Below the pieces are notes generated by a model that was not told the DNA's origin, did not search any database, and saw only the letters and a program-made list of their open reading frames with translations. From Bacillus testis (GTDB lineage: Bacteria; Bacillota; Bacilli; Bacillales; DSM-1321): a stretch of 64,000 nt of DNA. Shown here piece by piece: positions 17,849 to 25,471 of the stretch. Every line of letters begins with the position of its first letter. Within the stretch, counting starts at the first letter, position 1. Where the stretch lies: positions 3,640,735 to 3,704,734 of the forward strand of contig NZ_LN851186.1 in the NCBI RefSeq assembly GCF_001243895.1. The letters run 5' to 3'. The translations under genes were made by a program, and so were the position numbers.

Positions 17849-18601
17849 TCACCCTTTTTGCTTGGTCAAAATGATAGGGCCGTCTTCCGTGATGGCAAGT
17901 GTATGTTCATATTGGGCTGAAAGGCCGCCATCCACTGTGCGGGCAGTCCAATCATTATCGTCCATTTTTGCTTGCCAGCCGCCTGTATTGACCATTGGCT
18001 CAATTGTGATGACCATGCCCGCTTTTAAACGAGGCCCTTTGCCAGGCAAGCCATAGTGCGGGATATACGGATCTTCATGGATGGTTCTGCCGATTCCATG
18101 CCCTGTAAAGTCGCGCACAACTGAGTATCCTTTGCTTTCTACGTACTGCTGGATCGCATGGCCGATATCGCCGACACGATTGCCGACAACTGCTTGCTCA
18201 ATGCCAAGGTATAGAGACTTCTCGGTTACTTCCAAAAGATCCTGTACTTCATCAGAAACCTTGCCCACTGGATAAGTCCATGCAGAATCCGCCAAGAAAC
18301 CATTCAGGTTGACCACCATATCGATTGTGACGATGTCCCCTTCTTTCAATGGCTTTTTAGAAGGGAAGCCGTGGCAGATTTCATCGTTGACAGATGCACA
18401 AGTCGCATACGGATAACCCTGGTACCCTTTTTGTTCAGCTGTAGCGCCATGTTGTTTCAGATACTTTTCCACGAAATCTTCAATTTGCTGTGTATTGACT
18501 CCCGGCTTAATCATTTCTCTTAATTTTTCATGCACAGAGGCAAGCAGTTCTCCCGCTTTTCTCATATTTTCTATTTCATTTTTTGATTTTAAAACAATCA
18601 T
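17849..18601 (-). CDS. mapB: methionine aminopeptidase type I (second, MapB-like)
   Basis: A 250-residue metalloprotease removing N-terminal methionine. Metal ligands are visible in order: Asp in TIDMVVNLNG and FLADSAWTYPVG, His in RDFTGHGIGRTIHEDP, Glu in GMVITIEPMVNTGG and Glu in SAQYEHTLAI. The lid His is in VNDEICHGFPSKK. It resembles B. subtilis YflG/MapB more than the essential Map of the ribosomal operon, judged from its separate location and length. AGAAGGAGAG precedes the ATG. The neighbours are unrelated cell-envelope genes. Confidence 0.88.
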   Translation of the reverse strand: MIVLKSKNEIENMRKAGELLASVHEKLREMIKPGVNTQQIEDFVEKYLKQHGATAEQKGYQGYPYATCASVNDEICHGFPSKKPLKEGDIVTIDMVVNLNGFLADSAWTYPVGKVSDEVQDLLEVTEKSLYLGIEQAVVGNRVGDIGHAIQQYVESKGYSVVRDFTGHGIGRTIHEDPYIPHYGLPGKGPRLKAGMVITIEPMVNTGGWQAKMDDNDWTARTVDGGLSAQYEHTLAITEDGPIILTKQKG

Positions 18602-18775
18602 TGTTGCACTCTCCTTCTTACTACAGTGGCTAAATAGTTCCTAAGTTCTACGTCTAGATATTTGATCTCCTTATTAATCATATCAGTTCTATGCCCAACC
18701 TCCAAAAAAAGAACCTCGCCACCGGCAACATCTCTGGGCGACAACGTAAAATCAGCGGTTTTTGCGGCAAAAGGA

Positions 18776-18806
18776 AACAGACACCCCGCGATTGAGATGT
18801 CTGTTG
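18776..18806 (-). terminator. terminator of the M23 hydrolase gene
   Basis: Minus-strand AACAGACATC and GGTGTCTGTTT form a stem followed by TTTCCTTTT, 37 bases after the stop. Confidence 0.65.
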
Positions 18807-18842
18807 TCACGTTTAAGCGTATCTATAAAAGGATATACATTT

Positions 18843-20219
18843 TTATAGAGGCACAATACCGATCGGGTTGATTGCTCCGCTCTTCGATGGAGTCCAAGGG
18901 CCTTCATGCAATTCGAAATGCAAATGCTGTCCTGTTGATTGGCCGGTGTTGCCCATCATACCGATTTGCTGCCCTTTGGATACCGTTTGGCCGGTGCTGA
19001 CATTTCTGCTGTTCATATGCGCATAAACGGTTGTATATAGCTTGCCGTTGATGCTATGTGAAATGAATACCGCGTTGCCATATGAAGAAGAATAGTAAGA
19101 ACGGGCCACAACACCATCAGCTGCCGCTACAATCGGCACAGAAACAGGGTTGGCAATGTCTACACCGAAGTGGGTCGCTCCCCAGCGTCCGCCGAATCCG
19201 GATGAAAGTACGCCTACAGCCGGTCTTGTAAAGGCGCCTGCAGAGATGCCAGGAGTTGAGCTAGTGCTTGGTGCACTGCTATGGCTGCTGCCTGAGTTTG
19301 AGCTTGAATTTGAGCTGCTTGAATTTGAACTAGAATGAGAACTTACATGTGAACCGCCGCTGGCCGCTTTTTTAGCTGCTTCTTGACGGGCGCGTTCCAA
19401 TGCCGCTTGACGCTCTCTTTCTGCTTTTGCTGCTTCTGCTTGACGGGCTTTTTCGTTGGCGATAGCTTTATTGATCGCATCGTGTTGGGAAGCTAGAACA
19501 TCATTTTCTTCTTGAAGGTCCATTTTATATGTATGAGCTTCATGTTCGTCATGTTCTAATTGGCCCATCAGCTTGTCTTTTTCGGCACGTTGTTTAGACA
19601 GCGTAGCCTTCATGGATTGCAATTCGCTTCTCATCTTTTCCAAAGAAGCAAGCTTGCTTTCTACTTTTTTCTGGTTGCTTTCAAGTTTTTCTTTGTCCGC
19701 TTCATGCTGTTTGACTAAATCTTGATCGGCATCCATGATTGTCGATACGGCGCCGATGCGCTCAATAAATTCACCGAAACTGGAAGCGCCGAGGATTACT
19801 TCAAGATAGCTGTTGCTGCCGCCGTTTTCCTGATACGTCAATGCGCGGTTTTTAAGGACTTCATTCCGTTTGGCAATGCGTTCTTTCAGCTCTTCGATTT
19901 CTTTTTTCAGTTTTTCTATATCTGCTTTGGTAGATGTAATTTCTTCATTCTTCTCTGTGATTTTTGCATTGGTCGATGAAATGGCTTCATCAATTTTTTG
20001 CATCTCAGATTTTGTTTTAGCTTGCTGGTCTTGCAACGCTTTAATCTTTGCGTCTGTACTTTGAATATTCGATTGAACATTAGAGCGTTGATCTTGGATT
20101 TTCTTTTTCTTGTTTTCCATATCTGAGATGGATTCCGCACTGACACCACTGGCTGCAAAAATACTTGATAAACCTAGAACAACCGTTGTGTTCAGGACAA
20201 GCAACTTAGATTTTAACAT
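18843..20219 (-). CDS. FtsEX-linked M23 endopeptidase with coiled coil (EnvC/PcsB-like)
   Basis: A 458-residue secreted protein. The signal peptide is at residues 1-29 (cleavage near ASGVSAES). A long charged coiled coil occupies about 30-285, a serine-rich linker about 289-325, and a C-terminal M23 LytM domain about 335-458. All zinc and catalytic residues are present: GATHFGVDIAN (His, Asp), TVYAHMNS (His) and TGQHLHFELHEGPW (HxH). The architecture equals EnvC/PcsB activators controlled by FtsEX. It is directly downstream of ftsX, with only repeat sequence between. In B. subtilis the FtsEX client is the NlpC/P60 enzyme CwlO, so this linkage differs. AAAGGTGAT precedes the ATG. Confidence 0.85.
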   Translation of the reverse strand: MLKSKLLVLNTTVVLGLSSIFAASGVSAESISDMENKKKKIQDQRSNVQSNIQSTDAKIKALQDQQAKTKSEMQKIDEAISSTNAKITEKNEEITSTKADIEKLKKEIEELKERIAKRNEVLKNRALTYQENGGSNSYLEVILGASSFGEFIERIGAVSTIMDADQDLVKQHEADKEKLESNQKKVESKLASLEKMRSELQSMKATLSKQRAEKDKLMGQLEHDEHEAHTYKMDLQEENDVLASQHDAINKAIANEKARQAEAAKAERERQAALERARQEAAKKAASGGSHVSSHSSSNSSSSNSSSNSGSSHSSAPSTSSTPGISAGAFTRPAVGVLSSGFGGRWGATHFGVDIANPVSVPIVAAADGVVARSYYSSSYGNAVFISHSINGKLYTTVYAHMNSRNVSTGQTVSKGQQIGMMGNTGQSTGQHLHFELHEGPWTPSKSGAINPIGIVPL

Positions 20220-20355
20220 GTTCCACGATCACCTTTCTCTTCTAATCTAGTTTTCTCTGTGTAGACGGCATAAGTCCATACAAATAGGAAAGGCCGGACG
20301 ATAAAAGGCCGACCCACCTTAACCATTTATTTTATAAGCGATTGAAACCGTTTAG

Positions 20356-20551
20356 CTCCAGTTTGTACGTCGCTAAACGGTCACTTCCGCTTTTCTTTAT
20401 TGTCTAGCTGCAGTGACCAGCGACTAGCAAACTTCCCACTTCTCTCTTCAATAAGTCAACATCGAATCACTACGTTCTTCGTGTTTCCTTTATTTCGAAG
20501 AGAAGCAGTCCAGTTTGTACGTCGCTAAACGGTCACTTCCGCTTTTCTTTA
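20356..20551. repeat. interspersed repeat, complete A-B-A element
   Basis: Two near-identical 40-base A units (20361-20400 and 20513-20551; GTTTGTACGTCGCTAAACGG then TCACTTCCGCTTTTCTTTAT) flank a ~110-base B unit starting TGTCTAGCTGCAGTGACCAG. It fills most of the 329 bases between ftsX and the M23 gene. Its right edge supplies the ftsX TAA stop. Confidence 0.85.
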
Positions 20552-21433
20552 TACCTTTAAGAATTTGCGTACTGACATCATGCTTCCCCAAACGCCGATC
20601 AGTGCGCCCATTAGGAGCAGAACGCCTGATACTTGGTAGATGAACGGGCTGAATGGCAACATTTGCAGATAGCCGATATCGCTTCTGTCTGTGACCACGC
20701 CGATGACCTTGTGATAGGTTGTGGCAATCAGAATGATCGGGATGATGGATCCCAATATGCCAAGCCACAGCCCTTCAAGGAAGAATGGCCAGCGGATGAA
20801 GGAGTTTGATGCCCCTACCAATCTCATAATTTCGATTTCATTTCTTCTTGCAACAATCGTAATCTTGATTGTATTGGAGATTAGGAACATCGCTGTGAAC
20901 AGCAAGCCGACAATCAATACAACCCCGATATTACGCATAACATTGATGACATTAAATAGCTTTTCAACTGTTCCTTGTCCGTATTTTACTTTTTCAACAT
21001 AATCATACTTCTCGATCTTATGCGCCACTTTGATTACATCTTCAGGAGTTTTCGTTTTCACAACATACACATTGCGGAGTGGATTGTCCTGTTCAAACAA
21101 AGCGAAGGATTTGCCAAGGCTTTTGACGATGGATTCCAACTCTTCTTCTTTAGAGGAGAAGGTGACCGTTTTGACAGCATTGGTATCTTTCAACTGCTGG
21201 CCCAGCTTGTCCATGTCATCCTGCTTAGCAGCCGCATCGATTTGCACGCGGATCTCTACATCATTCTCAACATTCTTGGCGATATTGTTCATATTCATCA
21301 AGATAACGAAAAATACACCAACCAATAAAAGCGTGACCGTTACGGCACTGGCGGATGCAAATGTCATCCAGGCATTACGCCCAAGGCTCTTGAAACTTTC
21401 CCTAAAATGACGAAAGAGACTATTAATATTCAT
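20549..21433 (-). CDS. ftsX: cell-division ABC transporter permease FtsX
   Basis: About 294 residues with four helices and an extracytoplasmic domain between helix 1 and 2, the region that binds the peptidoglycan hydrolase partner. Typical are the N-terminal FRESFKSLGRNAWMTFASAS and the cytoplasmic TIKITIVARRNEIEIMRLVG. ATG 21433 is chosen: it has GAGGTGAC nine bases upstream and aligns with known FtsX N-termini, whereas GTG 21445 has no ribosome site. It overlaps ftsE by 11 bases. With FtsE it converts ATP hydrolysis into activation of wall hydrolases; the downstream M23 protein is the likely client. Confidence 0.93.
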   Translation of the reverse strand: MNINSLFRHFRESFKSLGRNAWMTFASASAVTVTLLLVGVFFVILMNMNNIAKNVENDVEIRVQIDAAAKQDDMDKLGQQLKDTNAVKTVTFSSKEEELESIVKSLGKSFALFEQDNPLRNVYVVKTKTPEDVIKVAHKIEKYDYVEKVKYGQGTVEKLFNVINVMRNIGVVLIVGLLFTAMFLISNTIKITIVARRNEIEIMRLVGASNSFIRWPFFLEGLWLGILGSIIPIILIATTYHKVIGVVTDRSDIGYLQMLPFSPFIYQVSGVLLLMGALIGVWGSMMSVRKFLKV

Positions 21434-22109
21434 ATCCGTAGTCACCTCGTTGTTCGTCTCTTATAATCGTGCCACCCTCGATCGCTATAACGCGGTGTCG
21501 AAGATTGTCTACAATTTCTTTATTATGAGTGGCCATCACAACTGTTGTGCCACGTCGATTGATTTCTTCAAAAATATTCATGATTTCCCATGAGGTCTCC
21601 GGATCGAGGTTTCCTGTCGGCTCATCGGCGATCACCACTTTAGGATCGTTGACGATGGAGCGGGCAATCGATACACGCTGCTGCTCTCCTCCGGACAATT
21701 CAGTCGGAAACATACGCGCTTTGTGCTTCAGGCCGACAAGGTCAAGCACTTCCATGACGCGCTGTTTGATGTTCTGGGGATTAATTTCGATTACTTCCAT
21801 AGCGAATGCTACATTTTCATATACTGTGAGTTTCGGCAATAATTTAAAGTCCTGGAAAACGACGCCGATATTGCGTCTGAACACTGGAACTTTTGAATTG
21901 CGGATTTTCCCGAGTGAAATGCCATTTACCGAGATAGTTCCGCTGGTCGGCTTTTCTTCCCGGTACATCATTTTAATAAATGTTGATTTACCGGCGCCGC
22001 TTGGCCCTACCACGTAAACAAATTCACCCTTTTTAATTTTTACATTAATACCGCTAACGGCTTTGACGCCGTTCGAGTAGGTCTTGTTTACATCAACCAT
22101 TTCAATCAT
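21423..22109 (-). CDS. ftsE: cell-division ABC transporter ATPase FtsE
   Basis: A 228-residue ABC ATPase. Walker A is VGPSGAGKSTFIKMM, signature ELSGGEQQRVSIARSI, Walker B KVVIADEPTGNLDPE and H-loop VVMATHNKEI. It is the cytosolic partner of FtsX, with which it overlaps. GGTGG lies before the ATG. A TATAAT hexamer on the minus strand at 22241-22236, about 130 bases upstream, could be the -10 element; its -35 is poor. Confidence 0.95.
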   Translation of the reverse strand: MIEMVDVNKTYSNGVKAVSGINVKIKKGEFVYVVGPSGAGKSTFIKMMYREEKPTSGTISVNGISLGKIRNSKVPVFRRNIGVVFQDFKLLPKLTVYENVAFAMEVIEINPQNIKQRVMEVLDLVGLKHKARMFPTELSGGEQQRVSIARSIVNDPKVVIADEPTGNLDPETSWEIMNIFEEINRRGTTVVMATHNKEIVDNLRHRVIAIEGGTIIRDEQRGDYGYEY

Positions 22110-22374
22110 TAAAAAAAACCACCTATATCTATGCCTTTTTTAATAAGGCGCTATTGTTTGTTCTTTATGCTTCTTTCGACATTAACAACTTGGTAATTCC
22201 AATTTCCAACAAATTTCCTCGTTTTCCCCAAAGCCATTATATCATCTACAAAATTCAAATACAGTTTAAATAATATTACATTTTTATTTCAAATGAATCA
22301 TTAATTTTCAGATAATTGCGGTAACTTTGTCTTATTTTTCCAAAAAAACTGATAGGAATAACGTCCCGTTTCAT
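22110..22374. other. AT-rich intergenic region upstream of ftsE
   Basis: No gene is seen. A TATAAT (minus, 22241-22236) is the only promoter-like element I can point to. The region ends at the cccB terminator. Confidence 0.4.
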
Positions 22375-22407
22375 ATAAAAAGCCGAATCTCGTTAAAGAT
22401 TCAGCTT
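22375..22407 (-). terminator. terminator of cccB
   Basis: Minus-strand AAGCTGAATCT and AGATTCGGCTT pair around TTAACG, followed by TTT. Confidence 0.85.
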
Positions 22408-22453
22408 GTTCAAAAAACCTTTGCTCTGTGATAAAAGCCTGATCGGTTTCATT

Positions 22454-22789
22454 TTACTTCTTTTCTGACAGCCACTGGGCCACCGTCTCGGCATCCTTGC
22501 CTTTTACCAAACCTTTAGGCATGCCGCCGCCTTTTCCTTCGAGAATAATCTTCTCAATATCATCCTTGGATTGTTTGGCGCCTACTTCCTGCAGATTCGG
22601 CCCGCTGACGCCTTGAAGATTATCACCGTGGCAGTTGATGCAATTCTGTTTGTAGATTTTCGCTCCCGCACTGTCATCCACGTACGACTTGCCATCGTCC
22701 GCTCCGTTTTCTGACGACTTGTCTCCCCCGCCGCAAGCAGCCAGCACAAGCGAAGTTCCGAGGAACAGCGCTATTAGCTTTTTGTTCAT
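22454..22789 (-). CDS. cccB: lipoprotein cytochrome c-551 CccB
   Basis: About 111 residues. The lipobox LVLAACGGG (lipidated Cys near residue 19) follows a short basic N-terminus, so the protein is anchored on the outer face of the membrane. A low-complexity linker precedes the heme site NCINCHGDNLQG (CxxCH), and the methionine ligand is in GGGMPKGLV. It carries electrons to a terminal oxidase. ATG 22789 is used, giving a classical lipoprotein signal; the open frame extends 7 codons further without a ribosome site. Same location as in B. subtilis, between ftsE and yvjA. Confidence 0.92.
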   Translation of the reverse strand: MNKKLIALFLGTSLVLAACGGGDKSSENGADDGKSYVDDSAGAKIYKQNCINCHGDNLQGVSGPNLQEVGAKQSKDDIEKIILEGKGGGMPKGLVKGKDAETVAQWLSEKK

Positions 22790-22841
22790 ACATATACCCC
22801 CATAGCCCATATAGTATTTTCCGTTACTATATTATACCATT

Positions 22842-23708
22842 TCAGGCTTGATTGAAACCTTCCCCCAATACCTCGTGGGCATCCGTGACGACAACGAACG
22901 CATGAGGATCAACTTCTCGCGCCACTTGTTTCAATTTCGTGAATTGCGACTGGTCGACCACACACATCAGCACAGGCTTATCCGTTTCCGTGTAGCCGCC
23001 TTTGCCGTGAAGCTCGGTGACGCCGCGGTTAATGCGATTGAAAATGGCTTCCCGCATTTCCTGTTCTTTATTCGTGATGATTAAGGTCATCTTCGAGTTA
23101 TCCATCCCTACCTGTACCAGATCAATCGTCTTGCTGGTCGCATACAAGCCAATCAGCGCATACAGTCCGCGCTCGATATCGAATACGAAACTTGCGGAAA
23201 TGACAATCAGCCCGTCAATCAGCGCCACACATTTACCGAGCGAGACCCGCGTGTACTTATGGGCAATCTGGGCTGCTAAATCCGTCCCTCCCGTTGAGGC
23301 TTTCCCTAAAAAGACGATGCCAAGCCCAAGCCCCACACCGATGCCGCCAACAATCGAACCAAGCAGCGCATCCGTTGTCCACGGCTGCAAATCCTTTGTT
23401 AAATAAACGACAAGCGGGAAAAAACATGTCCCGACAAATGTCTTGATGCCAAATTGCTTGCCGAGCAAAATCACGCCAGCAATGAATAACGGAATATTTA
23501 ATGCCCACTGCACATAAGCCGGCTCCCAGCCGAACTTCGCATGCAGGATCGTGGAAATTCCGCTTGTCCCTCCGGAAGCAATATGATTGGGCAATAGAAA
23601 CACATTAAAAGACAGAGCCACTACCGCTGCTCCGACCATAACATATACATAATCAAACCAGGCATGGCTGGCCGCATTTCTGATGGAACCTTTCATTTTA
23701 TCTACCAT
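22842..23708 (-). CDS. yvjA: YitT/DUF2179-family membrane protein YvjA
   Basis: About 288 residues. Five or six helices (DUF161 part, with LPNHIASGGTSGISTIL and LGKASTGGTDLAAQI) occupy residues 15-200, and a C-terminal cytosolic DUF2179 domain (TLIITNKEQEMREAIFNRIN, RGVTELHGKGGYT) occupies the rest. The family has no well-defined activity. ATG 23708 has CGGAGGG directly upstream, better than the frame start at 23750. Position next to prfB and cccB agrees with B. subtilis yvjA. Confidence 0.85.
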   Translation of the reverse strand: MVDKMKGSIRNAASHAWFDYVYVMVGAAVVALSFNVFLLPNHIASGGTSGISTILHAKFGWEPAYVQWALNIPLFIAGVILLGKQFGIKTFVGTCFFPLVVYLTKDLQPWTTDALLGSIVGGIGVGLGLGIVFLGKASTGGTDLAAQIAHKYTRVSLGKCVALIDGLIVISASFVFDIERGLYALIGLYATSKTIDLVQVGMDNSKMTLIITNKEQEMREAIFNRINRGVTELHGKGGYTETDKPVLMCVVDQSQFTKLKQVAREVDPHAFVVVTDAHEVLGEGFNQA

Positions 23709-23935
23709 GATACCCTCCGACTGTAAAAACATCCTGTATTTCCCTATCATTTTCTAATACCAAACAAGAGTATAGCACCACGCTTGAGAGCCTGTAAATA
23801 ACAGCCAGATAACGTAGTAAAGCATTAAATCAATCGTTTGTTTGATATTCTTTTTCTATAGTGTTGTCAGAAGAGTTTCCTTTTATGATAGCCAGATGGA
23901 AAGGCAAAAATCCAGATTGAACAAGTAGTCAGCAG

Positions 23936-24071
23936 CGATTGATTTCCGCTCCAGGATGCTCACTTTCCGTGGGGCGGGCGGTGAGCTTCCTCGGCGCCCT
24001 TGCGCCTGTGGGATCTCACCTGTCCCGCTGATCCCGCAGGAGTCTTCGCATCCTTCCGCTCCAATCAATCG
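23936..24071. repeat. structured intergenic repeat with inverted ends
   Basis: 136 bases, markedly GC-richer than its surroundings. CGATTGATT and AGGATGC at the left recur in inverted form at the right (GCATCC, AATCAATCG). Between them TCCGCTCC occurs in the same orientation in both arms. The inner part GGTGAGCTTCCTCGGCGCC / TTGCGCC / GGATCTCACC can fold into further hairpins. I recall near-identical sequences scattered in other Bacillaceae genomes. No coding frame is evident. Confidence 0.75.
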
Positions 24072-24240
24072 ACTTAATGGGGAATCATTGACCTTATTTT
24101 AAAGGCTATATTAGATATCTTTGTTGATATTACAATTAGAAAAGGACTTCGATGAATTTGAAGTCCTTGTTTAAATTACGATATATGATAACTATTTTAT
24201 CGTCAGCTATGATTGAGAAACAAAAAAGGTCTTTTTAAGC

Positions 24241-24270
24241 AAAAAAACTGCAAGGAAAATTCCTTGCAGC
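24241..24270 (-). terminator. terminator of prfB
   Basis: Minus-strand CTGCAAGGAA and TTCCTTGCAG form a perfect stem, followed by seven T, seven bases after the stop. Confidence 0.92.
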
Positions 24271-24276
24271 TCTTGA

Positions 24277-25381
24277 TTAATCAGCCAGTTTCGAACGCAG
24301 ATAGGCATCAATGAAGCTGTTGATGTCTCCATCCATGACAGCCTGTACGTTTCCTGTTTCCGCCCCTGTGCGGTGGTCCTTGACCATGGAATAAGGGTGG
24401 AAAACATATGAACGGATTTGGCTTCCCCAGCTGATGTCGCTTTTTTCGCCGCGAATTTCATCCAGCTGTGCCTGTTGTTCTTCGATTTGGCGTTGATATA
24501 GCTTCGCTTTCAGCATACTCATCGCTTTTTCACGGTTCTTGATCTGAGAACGTTCATTTTGGCAGGTTACGACTACGCCAGTCGGCAAATGTGTGATACG
24601 GACCGCAGAGTCGGTCGTATTGATATGCTGTCCGCCGGCACCGCTCGCACGGTATGTGTCGATTTTCAGATCTTCACTACGGATTTCGATATCGATATCG
24701 TCATTCAATTCCGGCATGACATCGCATGAAACGAATGATGTATGGCGGCGTCCAGATGCATCGAACGGCGAAATGCGGACAAGGCGGTGTACACCTTTTT
24801 CCGCTTTCAGATAACCGTAAGCATTATGGCCTTTGATCAATAGCGTAACGCTCTTGATGCCGGCTTCATCGCCTGGAAGATAATCAAGCGTCTCCACTTT
24901 AAAGCCTTGCTTTTCCGCCCAGCGTGTATACATGCGCAGCAGCATGGAGCCCCAGTCCTGCGACTCGGTTCCGCCTGCACCCGGATGCAATTCAAGGATG
25001 GCGTTGTTCTTGTCATACGGTTCGCTCAATAGCGCCTGCAGTTCGTACTCATTCATTTCTTTTGTCAGTTCGGTGATTTCTGATTCCAACTCGGCCTGAA
25101 GGTCTTCATCGTATTCTTCTTTCAATAGTTCATACGTAACTTCCAGGTTTTCATGGGTTTCACTCATGGAGTAGAATTTCTCCACCAATTCCTTTAATCC
25201 GTTCGCTTCATTGATGACACTCTGAGCCGCTTGCTGGTCATTCCAGAAGTCCGGATGTGTCATTTCATGGTCTAATTCTGCAATGCGGGCTTCCTTCTCT
25301 TCTAAGTCAAAGAGACCCCCTAAAGTCCGCTAATTTCTTAGCTGTTTTTTCGAGCTCTGATCTGATTTCTGCTAATTCCAT
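24277..25381 (-). CDS. prfB: peptide chain release factor 2, programmed +1 frameshift
   Basis: RF2 terminates translation at UGA and UAA. It is encoded in two frames: ORF1 of 24 codons from ATG 25381 ends at CTT-TGA (25312-25307), and after a +1 slip the frame continues from GAC at 25308 to 24277, giving about 367 residues. An internal AGGGGG three bases before CTT is the classical stimulator. The protein shows the RF2 anticodon tripeptide SPF ([16 protein letters not shown]) and the catalytic GGQ ([13 protein letters not shown]). GAGGTGAAGAGC precedes the ATG. Low RF2 favours frameshifting, so the gene is self-regulated. It follows secA, from which it is separated by a weak hairpin. Confidence 0.97.
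25306..25321 (-). promoter_or_regulatory. prfB recoding site
   Basis: Minus-strand AGGGGGTCTCTTTGAC: Shine-Dalgarno-like stimulator, slippery CTT, in-frame TGA and following C. It matches the conserved bacterial prfB frameshift site. Confidence 0.97.
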
Positions 25382-25416
25382 GCTCTTCACCTCAAAAATG
25401 TAGTAATGTGACAAAC

Positions 25417-25452
25417 GAAAAGAGGAGGCGCTTGATGGCCCTTCCTCTTTCC
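25417..25452 (-). terminator. weak hairpin between secA and prfB
   Basis: Minus-strand GAAAGAGGA and TCCTCTTTTC pair around a GC-rich loop, but the following T run is short. Partial readthrough from secA into prfB is likely. Confidence 0.5.
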
Positions 25453-25471
25453 TTATAGTCCATATGCCGGC

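Noticed and set aside
18598..18810. 70-codon minus-strand frame overlapping the map start by an ATGA junction
   Set aside because: It would start at a GTG just upstream of the M23 terminator hairpin, so its first codons run through that hairpin. No ribosome site is seen, and the product has no recognisable features.
20356..20551. repeated 40-base units considered as a CRISPR array
   Set aside because: Only two A units, unequal spacers, the same units dispersed elsewhere, and no cas genes.
24277..25263. prfB read as starting at ATG 25263
   Set aside because: The upstream ORF with a ribosome site and the AGGGGG-CTT-TGA-C recoding signal shows the gene begins at 25381.
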